Below are positions 8,344-15,589 of a stretch of 61,006 nucleotides of DNA, one piece after another. Origin of the DNA: JBHPGW01 sp042569785. Lineage in GTDB: Bacteria > Planctomycetota > Phycisphaerae > Sedimentisphaerales > Anaerobacaceae. The stretch's first letter is position 1; every line of letters begins with the position of its first letter. A program made the position numbers and the translations under genes. The stretch is taken from positions 1-61,006 of the forward strand of contig JBHPGW010000007.1 in the NCBI GenBank assembly GCA_042569785.1, read 5' to 3'. The notes under the pieces were generated by a model. It was not told the origin of the DNA and ran no database searches. It saw only the letters and a program-made list of their open reading frames with translations.

Positions 8344-9063
8344 TCAGCCTTCCAATACGGCTTTCTCATATGCCTCTGCCATTTTTTCTGTAGAAGGCCG
8401 CAAATAAACTGAAGTCGTCTTCAGACTCCTATGCCCAACTTGCTTCTGAATAATCGGCAGAGCTACTTTTCGGTCAACTGTATAATGCATAATATGGCTG
8501 TGACGAAGTGAATGGACAGTGAACATGTTCAATTTCCGGCCATTGCTGTCCTTAGCATAAATCCTCTGCAATCTAGATTGCTCTATATAATAATGAAATA
8601 TCTGACGGATTCGATTTTCTGTATACTGCTGGTTGTATCTTTTGCCAGGATGAAAAAGGTAAACATCTGGCCTTCGTACATTGCCGGATCGCTTACTTAT
8701 CATTCCTTTTTGCTTCAACATACTTCTCACTTCATTCATTAGGCCTTTTGGCAAACAGCTTGTCCGGGGGTGCTTAGTCTTGGTATTTTCAGCAGGGAAA
8801 AATACTGTGCTTCGGCTAAAGTGCAAATGCTTAACCTGAATCCGGACAAATTCTCCAACTCTGCAACCAAGTTCGTAGATCACTCGAAACATTAGCTTGT
8901 GAAAATAATTGTCAATACTATCAAAGAATTGCTGAAGCTCATCGATTGTTAAATACCGTATAGTTTCGCCGAAATGCTCGTATTTTGCGGAAGATTTCAC
9001 ATTTGAAGATTTAGCATTATTTCTGGGATTTTTCACACAGTACAAGTTGTTGTTTTTCCTCAT
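8344..9063 (-). CDS. Tyrosine recombinase, short form
   Basis: A 239-residue site-specific recombinase. The catalytic set is visible: Arg in GCRVGEFVRI, a beta-hairpin Lys in NTKTKH, HSLRHSH with His and Arg, GHRSLKTTS with the second His, and the Tyr nucleophile in SVYLRPS. The N-terminal SAM-like DNA-binding domain is very short or absent, so it is nearer in size to Xer-like resolvases than to integrases with arm-binding domains. A GTG at 9072 is an alternative start; ATG 9063 is preferred. A GTTTAAATAA box preceded by GGAAAA lies about 30-45 bases upstream. It may resolve dimers of the element or be a second integrase. Confidence 0.82.
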   Translation of the reverse strand: MRKNNNLYCVKNPRNNAKSSNVKSSAKYEHFGETIRYLTIDELQQFFDSIDNYFHKLMFRVIYELGCRVGEFVRIQVKHLHFSRSTVFFPAENTKTKHPRTSCLPKGLMNEVRSMLKQKGMISKRSGNVRRPDVYLFHPGKRYNQQYTENRIRQIFHYYIEQSRLQRIYAKDSNGRKLNMFTVHSLRHSHIMHYTVDRKVALPIIQKQVGHRSLKTTSVYLRPSTEKMAEAYEKAVLEG

Positions 9064-9209
9064 TTTCTTCACATTCGTGCCCTAATGTGAAATCGGCAGA
9101 TTATTTAAACTTTTCCAATTACCTATGAAAAGTGAGAGCTCTATGGCAATGGAAAGGTTTATAAAGTTAAAAGTCTTATAGTTTCCGAAGGTTATAAAAA
9201 TTCAACGCT

Positions 9210-9291
9210 CAAAAACCTGCTATATCCTACCAAAAGTTTGCTCTCTCTCAAAAACTTGCTCAGGAAAAAACTTGTTCTTGAAAACCTGAAT
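9210..9291 (+). repeat. Degenerate iteron-like repeats
   Basis: CAAAAACCTGCT (9210-9221), CAAAAGTTTGCT (9231-9242) and CAAAAACTTGCT (9249-9260), followed by poorer copies AAAAAACTTGTT (about 9265) and GAAAACCTGAAT (9280-9291). Unit starts are 15-21 bases apart. They could be iterons, recombinase arm sites or chance in A-rich sequence. Confidence 0.35.
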
Positions 9292-9638
9292 TTCTGAAGA
9301 TCTTTAATTTAGCCCGTTCCGGGCTGGAAACCAGGTATTTTAATGAAATACCTAAAACAGAAACACATCTTTCTTAGCTTTCGCTTTACCATTTCCATCA
9401 AGTTTGATCCCCAACTCATATCACACTCATTCCTCCGGTTTTACCCTTTCAGTCAAGTCTCATTGCTTCAAATCTTAGCTGGCAGCGACGCTGTTTTCGC
9501 CTGATGCTGATTATTAAATACTCGGCCTCGATTCCAGCGTTTGTTTAATTACGCTTACTACAGGCGCGTTTTAAAACGCCTTATCTCGGCCTCATATATA
9601 TATTGCATCAGCGAAATATATTTAAAGTTCAATCACTT

Positions 9639-9670
9639 AGTACGATCGTACTGATTGGTAATAACCAATC
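9639..9670. promoter_or_regulatory. Two adjacent palindromic operator-like sites
   Basis: AGTACGATCGTACT at 9639-9652 is a perfect 14-base palindrome. GATTGGT at 9653-9659 and ACCAATC at 9664-9670 form a second perfect inverted repeat with a four-base centre. They sit 20-50 bases before the start at 9690, in the usual place for repressor sites of the operon that leads into the ubiquitin-like genes. Confidence 0.5.
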
Positions 9671-9689
9671 GATAAGGAATAAGCGGAAA

Positions 9690-9965
9690 ATGTCAAAACC
9701 AGAAACTGTTTTTAAGATAGGGGCTGTAAGAGCAGCTGTATTTAGAAATACCATAGAAAAGAACGGCCAGTCGATTCAGTTGCCAAAAGTTGTAATTGAA
9801 GTCAGGTACAAGGATAAAACCGGTCAATGGCAAGGGACCAACAGTTTGAGCATAAATGATATCCCCAAGGCAATCTTAGCCCTTCAAAAGGCATTTGCAC
9901 ATCTGATGGAGCGTAAAGACCCAGGCCAGCCGAAAAATTCGTCTGTAGGTGATCTATACGGCTGA
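9690..9965 (+). CDS. Small mobile-element protein, function unknown
   Basis: A 91-residue protein that begins at ATG 9690 with AAGGA 11 bases upstream; an upstream extension to 9603 lacks coding character. It reads as a compact beta-rich domain (FKIGAVRAAVFRNT, then KVVIEVRYKDKTGQW) followed by a helix (AILALQKAFAHLME). This pattern is common in small plasmid and ICE proteins and vaguely resembles PC4-like single-strand DNA-binding folds, but I would not assign that. It opens the gene row that continues with the DUF2958-like protein and the ubiquitin-like pathway. Confidence 0.55.
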   Translation: MSKPETVFKIGAVRAAVFRNTIEKNGQSIQLPKVVIEVRYKDKTGQWQGTNSLSINDIPKAILALQKAFAHLMERKDPGQPKNSSVGDLYG

Positions 9966-10043
9966 AACTATTTTTAATTGTTTATTTATTTTTAACCATG
10001 ATGGGATTTTTCTCATCACATTTTAAGAAAGGTAGGTGTAACT

Positions 10044-10928
10044 ATGGCATGGAGACCAAACGATTATTTTGTTGAAGGGGCTCTTGACAATACAGAACCA
10101 GGAAAAGTTACAGGCTGGATGAAATTTATAGGAAAGGAGGAAAGAATAATTTTCGACCTGGAAGGAAACTTCCACAGGGACATCCGTGGAGTAAAGATTA
10201 AACTCACTGGTGATGGTCTGTCAGAAGATCATGAAAATGCAAAGAGTTACATGAAGGGATTCTCTACGCTTCAGAAAGGCAAAGCAGGTGACATGACAGC
10301 CGGAAAACCACCACAGGATTATGTTGATTATCCGTACTTCGAGTGGTACAGCGAAGCCAACGGCAGATGCGTTATCGAGCTTGATCCGCAACAGGTTGAG
10401 CTACTCACACAACCGATACCAGCCTGTGAATCAGACCCAACTAGTAGGAAAGACCAAGCTGAGAATATGGCACAATTTCTGTGTGAAACAGCAGTTGAAT
10501 TTGGTATCCCCGAAAAACATGCAGTCGCAACCGGTAACACGGTCGCAGTAGAACAGGCAAAAAAGGTTGTCGCAAATGACAAGATTCGTGGCATGAAGCT
10601 GCTGCCAAAGGAGATTCGTGAACAACTGCCGTCTCTGTATTCTCAAGATGGTAAAGGTGGAAAGGCTGTTGTTTACACGAAGTACTTCACCCCAAGCTCA
10701 AACTGGACCTGGCTGGTTCTTGAGGGTGAGCCTGTGCTGGACGAATCCCAAAACGAAGTCGACTACAAATTTTTTGGATTGGTTTTCGGCCATGAACGGG
10801 AATTCGGATACTTCCTCTTAAGTGAACTCGAAGAAGTTCGCGGTCCGATGGGGCTACCAATTGAACGTGATCTTTACTGGCAGCCGAAGACACTTCAGGA
10901 AATTGCACCAGAACTGTTCAAGGATTAA
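10044..10928 (+). CDS. DUF2958-like protein with N-terminal extension
   Basis: A 294-residue protein with a good ribosome site (AAAGGTAGGTG) before ATG 10044. Residues from about 190 onward (LLPKEIREQLPSLYSQDGKG, then YFTPSSNWTWLVLEGEP, FFGLVFGHEREFGYF and LSELEEVRGPMGLPIERDL) match the DUF2958 family, which is common on plasmids and integrative elements. The first 135 residues form a separate domain of unknown type with a strand-rich start. Function is unknown; the family often travels with DNA-processing genes of mobile elements, and here with ubiquitin-like pathway genes. Confidence 0.7.
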   Translation: MAWRPNDYFVEGALDNTEPGKVTGWMKFIGKEERIIFDLEGNFHRDIRGVKIKLTGDGLSEDHENAKSYMKGFSTLQKGKAGDMTAGKPPQDYVDYPYFEWYSEANGRCVIELDPQQVELLTQPIPACESDPTSRKDQAENMAQFLCETAVEFGIPEKHAVATGNTVAVEQAKKVVANDKIRGMKLLPKEIREQLPSLYSQDGKGGKAVVYTKYFTPSSNWTWLVLEGEPVLDESQNEVDYKFFGLVFGHEREFGYFLLSELEEVRGPMGLPIERDLYWQPKTLQEIAPELFKD

Positions 10929-10967
10929 CTAAACACACTTTAATATTCAATTCAGAAAGGAAAACTC

Positions 10968-11012
10968 ATGCAAAATTACAGTGGTACCGTTGCGCGCAGT
11001 CCACCCCGATAA
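10968..11012 (+). other. Possible 14-codon leader or gene remnant
   Basis: ATG 10968 is preceded by CAGAAAGGAAAACTC, almost the same ribosome-site context as the ubiquitin-like gene at 11079 (CCGAAAGGAAAAATC), yet it runs only 14 codons to TAA at 11010-11012. It could be a leader peptide, or the start left behind when a gene was deleted. Too short to judge coding. Confidence 0.3.
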
Positions 11013-11078
11013 AGCATCAGTAGATTATAGTCACAAGTAAATTTCAAAAACATTAACACTTTACCGAAAGGAAAAATC

Positions 11079-11312
11079 ATGAGAATATTGTTCATAAATA
11101 ACCTGGGCGGCGGATTTGCTGATTTTATCAATCTTGAAGAAGGTACAAATATCGAAAAGCTATTTAAGCAAAAGATGCCGCATGAAGAAGCACACGACCA
11201 CCTCATCCGTGTAAACCGTCAACCTGTCTCTAAAGACTATGTTCTTAAGGAAAATGACCGGGTTACAATTACACCAACAAAGATCGATGGCGCGCAACCT
11301 GTTCCTGCATAA
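11079..11312 (+). CDS. Ubiquitin-like (beta-grasp) modifier protein
   Basis: A 77-residue protein with AAAGGA before ATG 11079. It begins MRILFINNLGG, continues with a helix around IEKLFKQKM and ends with a DYVLKENDRVTITPTKI strand, the plan of ThiS/MoaD-like ubiquitin-fold proteins. In the following 2.5 kb lie genes for an E2-like, a JAMM-like and an E1-like protein, which makes it the probable modifier of that pathway. Its tail ends IDGAQPVPA without a terminal GlyGly; either the JAMM peptidase trims it, or conjugation uses another C-terminal residue. Adenylation by the E1-like protein is inferred, not shown. Confidence 0.78.
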   Translation: MRILFINNLGGGFADFINLEEGTNIEKLFKQKMPHEEAHDHLIRVNRQPVSKDYVLKENDRVTITPTKIDGAQPVPA

Positions 11313-11346
11313 CAGGTCACGCACAAATAAATTGTTAACCCATAAG

Positions 11347-11379
11347 GCCTCTGCTTATTTTTCAATTATAGGCGGAGGC
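11347..11379 (+). terminator. Hairpin between Ubl and E2-like genes
   Basis: GCCTCTGC (11347-11354) pairs with GCGGAGGC (11372-11379), with one G-U pair, followed by TATTTTAT. It could be a weak terminator or attenuator that sets a higher level of the small modifier relative to the enzymes encoded downstream, which start at 11403 behind their own ribosome site. Confidence 0.42.
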
Positions 11380-11402
11380 TATTTTATGCGCAAGGAGTTT
11401 TT

Positions 11403-12470
11403 ATGAAAAAATACAAAGACAAAATAAAGCTATCCAATCTGCTGCTGGATACTTTGTGTGAGCTTAAAGAAGCTAAACTCAGGCATATTCAGGGCAAGCT
11501 TGAAGATTTCAGTTATAAATGCTCTGAGGTCACAAAGGATTCGCATATCTTTCATGCTGCTGTTAAAAAAAGTTGGTTTAGATCAGCTGAGAAAGTCAGG
11601 TCAAGAATCAACAGAAATCTTTGCGATTTCTCACATCACCTGAATCAATTCAAGGACCTTGTAAGCAGTGCCGAAACCAAACAGCCCAAGTTTGCTGATA
11701 TTTTTGCAGATTTAAATCAAATCGAAGAAGAATTCGGCGAACTCAAATTCGATCTTAAGGAAAAGACAGTATCGATAATAACGGATTCAATCGAACTGGA
11801 TGATATTTGGCTTGGCCCATTTGAGATAAGGCTGTTCATTGACCAGATGAGCAAGCTTTATCGCGATGCACCATATAAGGCAATTGCCCTTGAATCCAAT
11901 CCAGCTGCCACCGATGATAATGTTACTCATCCGCATGTAAGCTCAGAAAAAGTTTGTGAAGGCGATGGTCATATGGCAATACGCAGAGCAATTGAACAAG
12001 GCAGGCTGTGCGACTTTTTTACAATGGTGGGAAATATCCTTAAGACTTACAACCCCGACAGCCCTTACATAGCGCTTAGTGACTGGGATGGTATATGTTG
12101 CTATGACTGTGGGTATACAGTTGACGGTGATGAATGCTACTACTGTGAGGATTGCGAACAGGACTTTTGCAGCCAATGTAGTACTTATTGTCAAATTTGC
12201 GACACTACGATTTGCCTTGGATGCAGTTTTGAGTGCCCAGATTGTGATAAGCCGGTTTGCCGACACTGCACTGCTGTCTGCAGAGATTGTGAAGAAACTT
12301 TCTGTCAGGATTGTATCACCGAGGAAGGATCATGTCAAAACTGTGAAGAACAAAGAAAGGAAGATGAAAATGAAGAACACAAAGAAGAATCAACAAAAAC
12401 AAAGACCAGTCCTGCGGTTCAGCCCAACAGCCTGGGCGAAGCTATTGTTCATGCGGGACATGACAGCTAA
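11403..12470 (+). CDS. E2-like conjugating protein fused to RING/B-box-like zinc region
   Basis: A 355-residue protein with AAGGAG before ATG 11403. Residues 1-115 are helical. Residues 120-225 resemble an E2 (UBC) fold: a WLGPFEIRL strand, then THPHV at 175-179, in the place of the HPN motif, and VCEGDG with Cys185 as the likely thioester cysteine, followed by helices ending in TYNPDSPY. Residues 232-314 hold about 28 cysteines and histidines in repeating CxxC pairs, like tandem RING, B-box or treble-clef zinc sites. That would place conjugating and ligase-like functions in one chain. The last 40 residues are acidic and disordered. The E2 call rests on motif order, not alignment; the downstream JAMM and E1-like genes support it. 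Confidence 0.7.
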   Translation: MKKYKDKIKLSNLLLDTLCELKEAKLRHIQGKLEDFSYKCSEVTKDSHIFHAAVKKSWFRSAEKVRSRINRNLCDFSHHLNQFKDLVSSAETKQPKFADIFADLNQIEEEFGELKFDLKEKTVSIITDSIELDDIWLGPFEIRLFIDQMSKLYRDAPYKAIALESNPAATDDNVTHPHVSSEKVCEGDGHMAIRRAIEQGRLCDFFTMVGNILKTYNPDSPYIALSDWDGICCYDCGYTVDGDECYYCEDCEQDFCSQCSTYCQICDTTICLGCSFECPDCDKPVCRHCTAVCRDCEETFCQDCITEEGSCQNCEEQRKEDENEEHKEESTKTKTSPAVQPNSLGEAIVHAGHDS

Positions 12471-13125
12471 TGAGGTCGGGGGCTTTGGAATTACCCAAGC
12501 TAATGATCTATTGTTTGTTACAGACTTCGTCCTGGTAAAACAAAAGGTCACTGCTGTTTCAGTATCATTCGAAGATGAATCAGTTGCCGACCTTTTTGAA
12601 GACCAGGTAGAAGTTGGCAGAAAGCCTGAGCAGTTTGGGCGTCTTTGGCTCCACACACATCCAGGCGATTCACCCGAACCAAGTGTTACTGATGAATCAA
12701 CATTTGCCAGGGTATTCGGCAGTTGTGATTGGGCGATCATGTGCATTGTTGCACAAAATGCCGTTACCTTTGCCAGACTCAGATTCAATGCGGGCCCGGG
12801 TGGTGAAGTAAAGATCCCGGTCTGTGTTGACTACAACTTTGAGTTTGATGCTGCAGACTTTGAATTATGGAAACAGCAGTACCTGGCTAATGTAGTTGAA
12901 GACAGAGCTTTCAATATTACCGGCAAATCAAAAAAGAAGAGTCAAGACGAGGAACCTGATATCTTTGGCTGCGAAGATTCCAGCGGTCTGGGTTCTTTTA
13001 CAGATCATGAGCTACTATCTGAGATTGATTCAATGGATCCGATGGAAAGGCAATATTTCATGGAAGAGCTATCGATAAGAAGCAATTTCTGGGATGAATA
13101 CGAAAGTGAGGTGATCTATGAATAA
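12364..13125 (+). CDS. JAMM/MPN metallopeptidase (JAB domain)
   Basis: A 253-residue protein counted from ATG 12364; ATG 12370 is equally possible. The JAMM zinc motif is complete: Glu37 in NEVGGFGIT, then His97-x-His99-Pro, Ser107 and Asp110 in HTHPGDSPEPSVTDE. The motif set begins with LRFSPTAWAKLL before residue 30, so the gene must start inside the upstream E2-like frame and overlaps it by about 100 bases, which is unusual. Such peptidases cleave ubiquitin-like proteins from their precursors or from targets. The last 90 residues are an acidic, family-specific extension. The stop overlaps the start of the E1-like gene by 8 bases, suggesting translational coupling. Confidence 0.85.
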   Translation: MKMKNTKKNQQKQRPVLRFSPTAWAKLLFMRDMTANEVGGFGITQANDLLFVTDFVLVKQKVTAVSVSFEDESVADLFEDQVEVGRKPEQFGRLWLHTHPGDSPEPSVTDESTFARVFGSCDWAIMCIVAQNAVTFARLRFNAGPGGEVKIPVCVDYNFEFDAADFELWKQQYLANVVEDRAFNITGKSKKKSQDEEPDIFGCEDSSGLGSFTDHELLSEIDSMDPMERQYFMEELSIRSNFWDEYESEVIYE

Positions 13126-13777
13126 CGAAAGATATTCACGACAAGCTGACATCGTACCGCGTAAAAGAATACTTGACTGCAAAACAACGGTGATCGGCAT
13201 AGGTGCTATCGGAAGGCAGGTGGCGATTCAATTGACTGCGATTGGTGTGCCACATCTGCAATTGATAGATTTTGATACTGTTGAGATCAGTAACCTGTCA
13301 AGCCAAGGGTATATGCAAAAGGATCTTAAACGCCCAAAGGTTGATGTAACTGCAGAATTCTGCAGAGAGATCAATTATGATTTGCAGGTTGAGGTCGTGC
13401 TGGATAGATTCAAAAGAACAACTCCGGTTGGCAATTGCATCTTCCTATGTGTCGATTCAATTATAACACGAAAACACATATGGGATGCAGTCAAGGACAA
13501 AGTTAATTTCTTCTGTGACGGCAGAATGAGTGCTGAAGTCCTGCGGGTAATAACCGCCTATGATGAAAAAACCAGAGAGCACTACTCACAGACGCTATTT
13601 ACTGCTCAACAAGCTCACACAGGCCCCTGTACTGCCAAAACAACCATCTACTGTGCCAACATAGCAGCCGGCTTCATGCTCGCTCAATTCACAAAGTATC
13701 TTCGTCTATTGCCTATCGATTCGGATATTCAATTAAACCTTCTGGCTTCGGAGTTAAGTGTTAGTGACGTGGGGTGA
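13118..13777 (+). CDS. E1-like (ThiF/MoeB family) adenylating enzyme
   Basis: A 219-residue protein starting with ERYSRQADIVP, the usual E1/ThiF opening. The ATP-binding Rossmann loop is GIGAIGRQVA, followed by DFDTVEISNLSSQGY, the segment holding the conserved Asp and Asn, and later a KVDVTAEF helix. GPCTAKTTIYCANIAAG near the end matches the family's crossover region; Cys in this stretch or in FFCDGRM could take the thioester. It is about the minimal size for this family, without extra domains. It follows the JAMM gene with an 8-base overlap and ends the operon, just before a strong terminator. Confidence 0.85.
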   Translation: MNNERYSRQADIVPRKRILDCKTTVIGIGAIGRQVAIQLTAIGVPHLQLIDFDTVEISNLSSQGYMQKDLKRPKVDVTAEFCREINYDLQVEVVLDRFKRTTPVGNCIFLCVDSIITRKHIWDAVKDKVNFFCDGRMSAEVLRVITAYDEKTREHYSQTLFTAQQAHTGPCTAKTTIYCANIAAGFMLAQFTKYLRLLPIDSDIQLNLLASELSVSDVG

Positions 13778-13787
13778 TTTTATTTTT

Positions 13788-13817
13788 CCGCGGCCGCAAT
13801 TTCTGGCCGCGGTTTTT
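13788..13817 (+). terminator. Intrinsic terminator of the Ubl operon
   Basis: CCGCGGCC (13788-13795) and GGCCGCGG (13805-13812) form a perfect eight-pair GC stem with a nine-base loop, directly followed by TTTTT (13813-13817). It lies 10 bases past the E1-like stop codon and closes the row of genes from 9690. Confidence 0.9.
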
Positions 13818-13956
13818 AGGACCATTTAGCGATAGCTACGTCATATAGGTCAACGAATACTCAAGAATCCTAGATTTGACATCATTCTTATGAGTTAGAG
13901 TGTCATTTTACTATTCCGCAAAATATATTTTTCGACTTCATATATCTTAGCACAGC

Positions 13957-13969
13957 AAAATTTAAATAC
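13957..13969 (+). promoter_or_regulatory. Archaeal-like TATA box before 13993
   Basis: TTTAAATACT begins at 13961, preceded by GCAAAA, a plausible BRE element. Its centre is 28-30 bases before ATG 13993 and no ribosome site lies between, which is the geometry of a leaderless archaeal promoter. A bacterial reading is possible but needs a -10 placed too far upstream of the start. Confidence 0.42.
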
Positions 13970-13992
13970 TCCGAGTCAGTTATCATTCTAAA

Positions 13993-14211
13993 ATGACACC
14001 AAAAGAAAAACCTACAAACGAAGAGAAAAAGCTGCAAACGCTCGATGAAATATGCGACAACACAAGGGCCATCAGAAGGGTCACAAACAGAATCCTGGAC
14101 CATTTGCATGAATACCAAACCGGTGCTTCAAGCGATGAGAATACCCCATACAGCGACCCGGATGAGATAAGCTGGGATGATTTGAATGACAATGATGACA
14201 TGTATATGTAA
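13993..14211 (+). CDS. Small acidic protein, function unknown
   Basis: A 72-residue, highly charged protein: a lysine-rich start, a helix around LQTLDEICDNTRAIRRVTN and an acidic tail ending in DNDDMYM. No family recognised. ATG 13993 has no ribosome site, but a TATA-like box sits 28 bases upstream, so the message may be leaderless. It precedes another unrecognised gene at 14250 with a similar promoter layout; the two and the HTH gene at 14568 probably belong to one functional block with the Orc1/Cdc6-like gene. Confidence 0.5.
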   Translation: MTPKEKPTNEEKKLQTLDEICDNTRAIRRVTNRILDHLHEYQTGASSDENTPYSDPDEISWDDLNDNDDMYM

Positions 14212-14219
14212 ATAGTAAA

Positions 14220-14229
14220 CTTTTTATAG
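14220..14229 (+). promoter_or_regulatory. Archaeal-like TATA box before 14250
   Basis: CTTTTTATAG centred near 14224, about 26 bases before ATG 14250, preceded by AGTAAA. The start has no ribosome site (GCCTTTTAT precedes it). Same spacing as the box before 13993. Confidence 0.4.
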
Positions 14230-14249
14230 TCACATAGCTTGCCTTTTAT

Positions 14250-14564
14250 ATGAAAGAACAGGATTTGCAGGCTGCTATTATTGAACTAAAGGCTATCTTA
14301 GAGGACATGAAGGCTTTATTGGCATGGCACAAACTAAAGAGATTTGAAGCTGCTCAACACCCGGTTTCAAATCTTATGTTCTATGATGCAAGCCTAAATG
14401 ATCTGAATAATAAATATTCTTTCTTTTCGTCATTAGCTTCACAGATACATACCGGGATTAATAATCAAAACATCCCAAAAAGTAAATTCAAGGTCATAAA
14501 AAAAGAGCTTACCAAAATCGAACTTCAGGCCTATTACCTGGGCTCAAACGTAAGGATTTACTAA
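14250..14564 (+). CDS. Helical protein, function unknown
   Basis: A 104-residue protein, mostly alpha-helical by composition (QAAIIELKAILEDMKALLAW at the start). No known motif. It starts without a ribosome site and ends four bases before the next gene at 14568, so the two are surely co-transcribed. It may be a subunit or regulator for the coiled-coil HTH protein or the initiator downstream. Confidence 0.5.
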   Translation: MKEQDLQAAIIELKAILEDMKALLAWHKLKRFEAAQHPVSNLMFYDASLNDLNNKYSFFSSLASQIHTGINNQNIPKSKFKVIKKELTKIELQAYYLGSNVRIY

Positions 14565-14567
14565 AAA

Positions 14568-15176
14568 ATGAAAATAAATTTTTTATCTTTCTTTCAAAAG
14601 AAGAAGAAAAAAACAAAAAGAAGAAAAGCACGCATACGTCACAGCTCCGAAAACAAAGATGAATTTAACAGATTAAAATCTGACTTCAATAATCTAAAAG
14701 CTCAATTTGGTACTGTAAACATTTTGCTGAAGAAACATGATGAAGAAATCACCGAAAACTCAATTCTTATTGAAAAACACACCAAGAGCATTGGGAAACT
14801 CGAACAATTAGTCGCCGATCCACCGATTAGCCCGCCCAAACCGACCTCATTGCCTGTTAGTCGACCGGTTACAGCAACTAATCCACCGCTCTTATCTCAA
14901 ATACCGCCTCAGCAAAATACAGGGCAATTTGACATTAACTGTTTCTCGCAGCAGGAAAAAAGAATTCTCTCTGTTTTTTTTCAGAATCAGGATATGGCCT
15001 TGTCCTATGCAGACATAGCCAATTCTTTGAATAAAGCACCCAATACAATAAAGAACCAGATGAGGCAGATAAATATTAAAGCTGATTTGTTTGATAAGAC
15101 GCTTGATCTCGACCAAAGAAAGAGATTTAAATTCAAGAACGGCCTAAAAATCGAGAAATATCTTAACATACGCTAA
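14568..15176 (+). CDS. Coiled-coil protein with C-terminal HTH, archaeal-looking
   Basis: A 202-residue protein in three parts: a lysine/arginine-rich N-terminus (residues 8-25), a coiled coil (about 30-85) and, after a proline-rich linker, a helix-turn-helix of the LuxR/sigma-region-4 type (about 125-170), recognised from FSQQEKRILSVFFQ, YADIANSLNKAPNTIKNQMRQI and a final basic segment. The second helix of the HTH would be PNTIKNQMRQI. It reads as a DNA-binding regulator. I associate this HTH pattern with uncultivated archaea, but from memory only. It lies directly upstream of the presumed origin region. Confidence 0.55.
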   Translation: MKINFLSFFQKKKKKTKRRKARIRHSSENKDEFNRLKSDFNNLKAQFGTVNILLKKHDEEITENSILIEKHTKSIGKLEQLVADPPISPPKPTSLPVSRPVTATNPPLLSQIPPQQNTGQFDINCFSQQEKRILSVFFQNQDMALSYADIANSLNKAPNTIKNQMRQINIKADLFDKTLDLDQRKRFKFKNGLKIEKYLNIR

Positions 15177-15589
15177 TTAATCACCACCGGTCGATCAAAT
15201 TAGACGCTTGGTCGATAAGTCCTGACCAGACAATCGACTAATCACATTATAAATACATCTAAAGATGTGCACGGAACATTGTAATAATTTCTGTATTTTC
15301 AGAAATCTGTATAAAAGCAGGCCGATTTTCCGAAAAGTGAAACTTTAGGCCACTGTTTTAGTCACTACAGTAAAATATTCAGTGTATTATTTACGCTTAT
15401 CTTCATCCCTTTGCAATAGCTGTTAACTATGCACCATATATTCGTTGAGCCGAATAACTGTAACCGTTATCTATTCTGGTGCAATAGTTCGGATTTTCTT
15501 ATGACAGCAATTTCATTTTGAGGGTTTTGGATAGCATTTTACAGCGATAAATTTATAAACCCTTGGAGTTTATACGTACGGTGGAGTTT
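15177..15589. other. Region upstream of the Orc1/Cdc6-like gene, candidate origin
   Basis: About 410 bases without a gene. It contains GGTCGAT twice (about 15190 and 15210), TATA-like ATTTATAAAC (15551-15560), and the two AGTTTATRCGT boxes that overlap the start of the initiator gene. It is AT-rich, particularly after 15245. Archaeal initiator genes usually lie next to their origin, so this is one of two candidate sites; the other is the 16688-17085 gap. Confidence 0.42.
15551..15560 (+). promoter_or_regulatory. TATA-like box of the Orc1/Cdc6-like gene
   Basis: ATTTATAAAC, about 30-39 bases before ATG 15590. The same ten bases recur at 16808-16817 downstream of the gene. Between this box and the start lie both upstream AGTTTATRCGT repeats, an arrangement suitable for autorepression by the initiator. 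Confidence 0.4.

Larger units (their letters stand above)
9073..9689. other. Intergenic control region between recombinase and Ubl operon
   Basis: About 617 bases with no supportable gene. It contains a row of degenerate CAAAAACCTGCT-like repeats (9210-9291), two tight palindromes next to each other (9639-9670) and AT-rich stretches including a TATATATATTG run near 9595-9605. The mixture of repeats, A+T-rich blocks and divergent flanking genes fits a promoter or plasmid control region, but nothing decides which. Confidence 0.4.

Noticed and set aside
9210..9291. CRISPR array
   Set aside because: The repeats are short (12 bases), degenerate and without uniform spacers; no cas genes were recognised in the window.
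13788..13817. Palindromic operator at CCGCGGCC/GGCCGCGG
   Set aside because: The T-run directly after the stem and the position after the E1-like stop make it a terminator.
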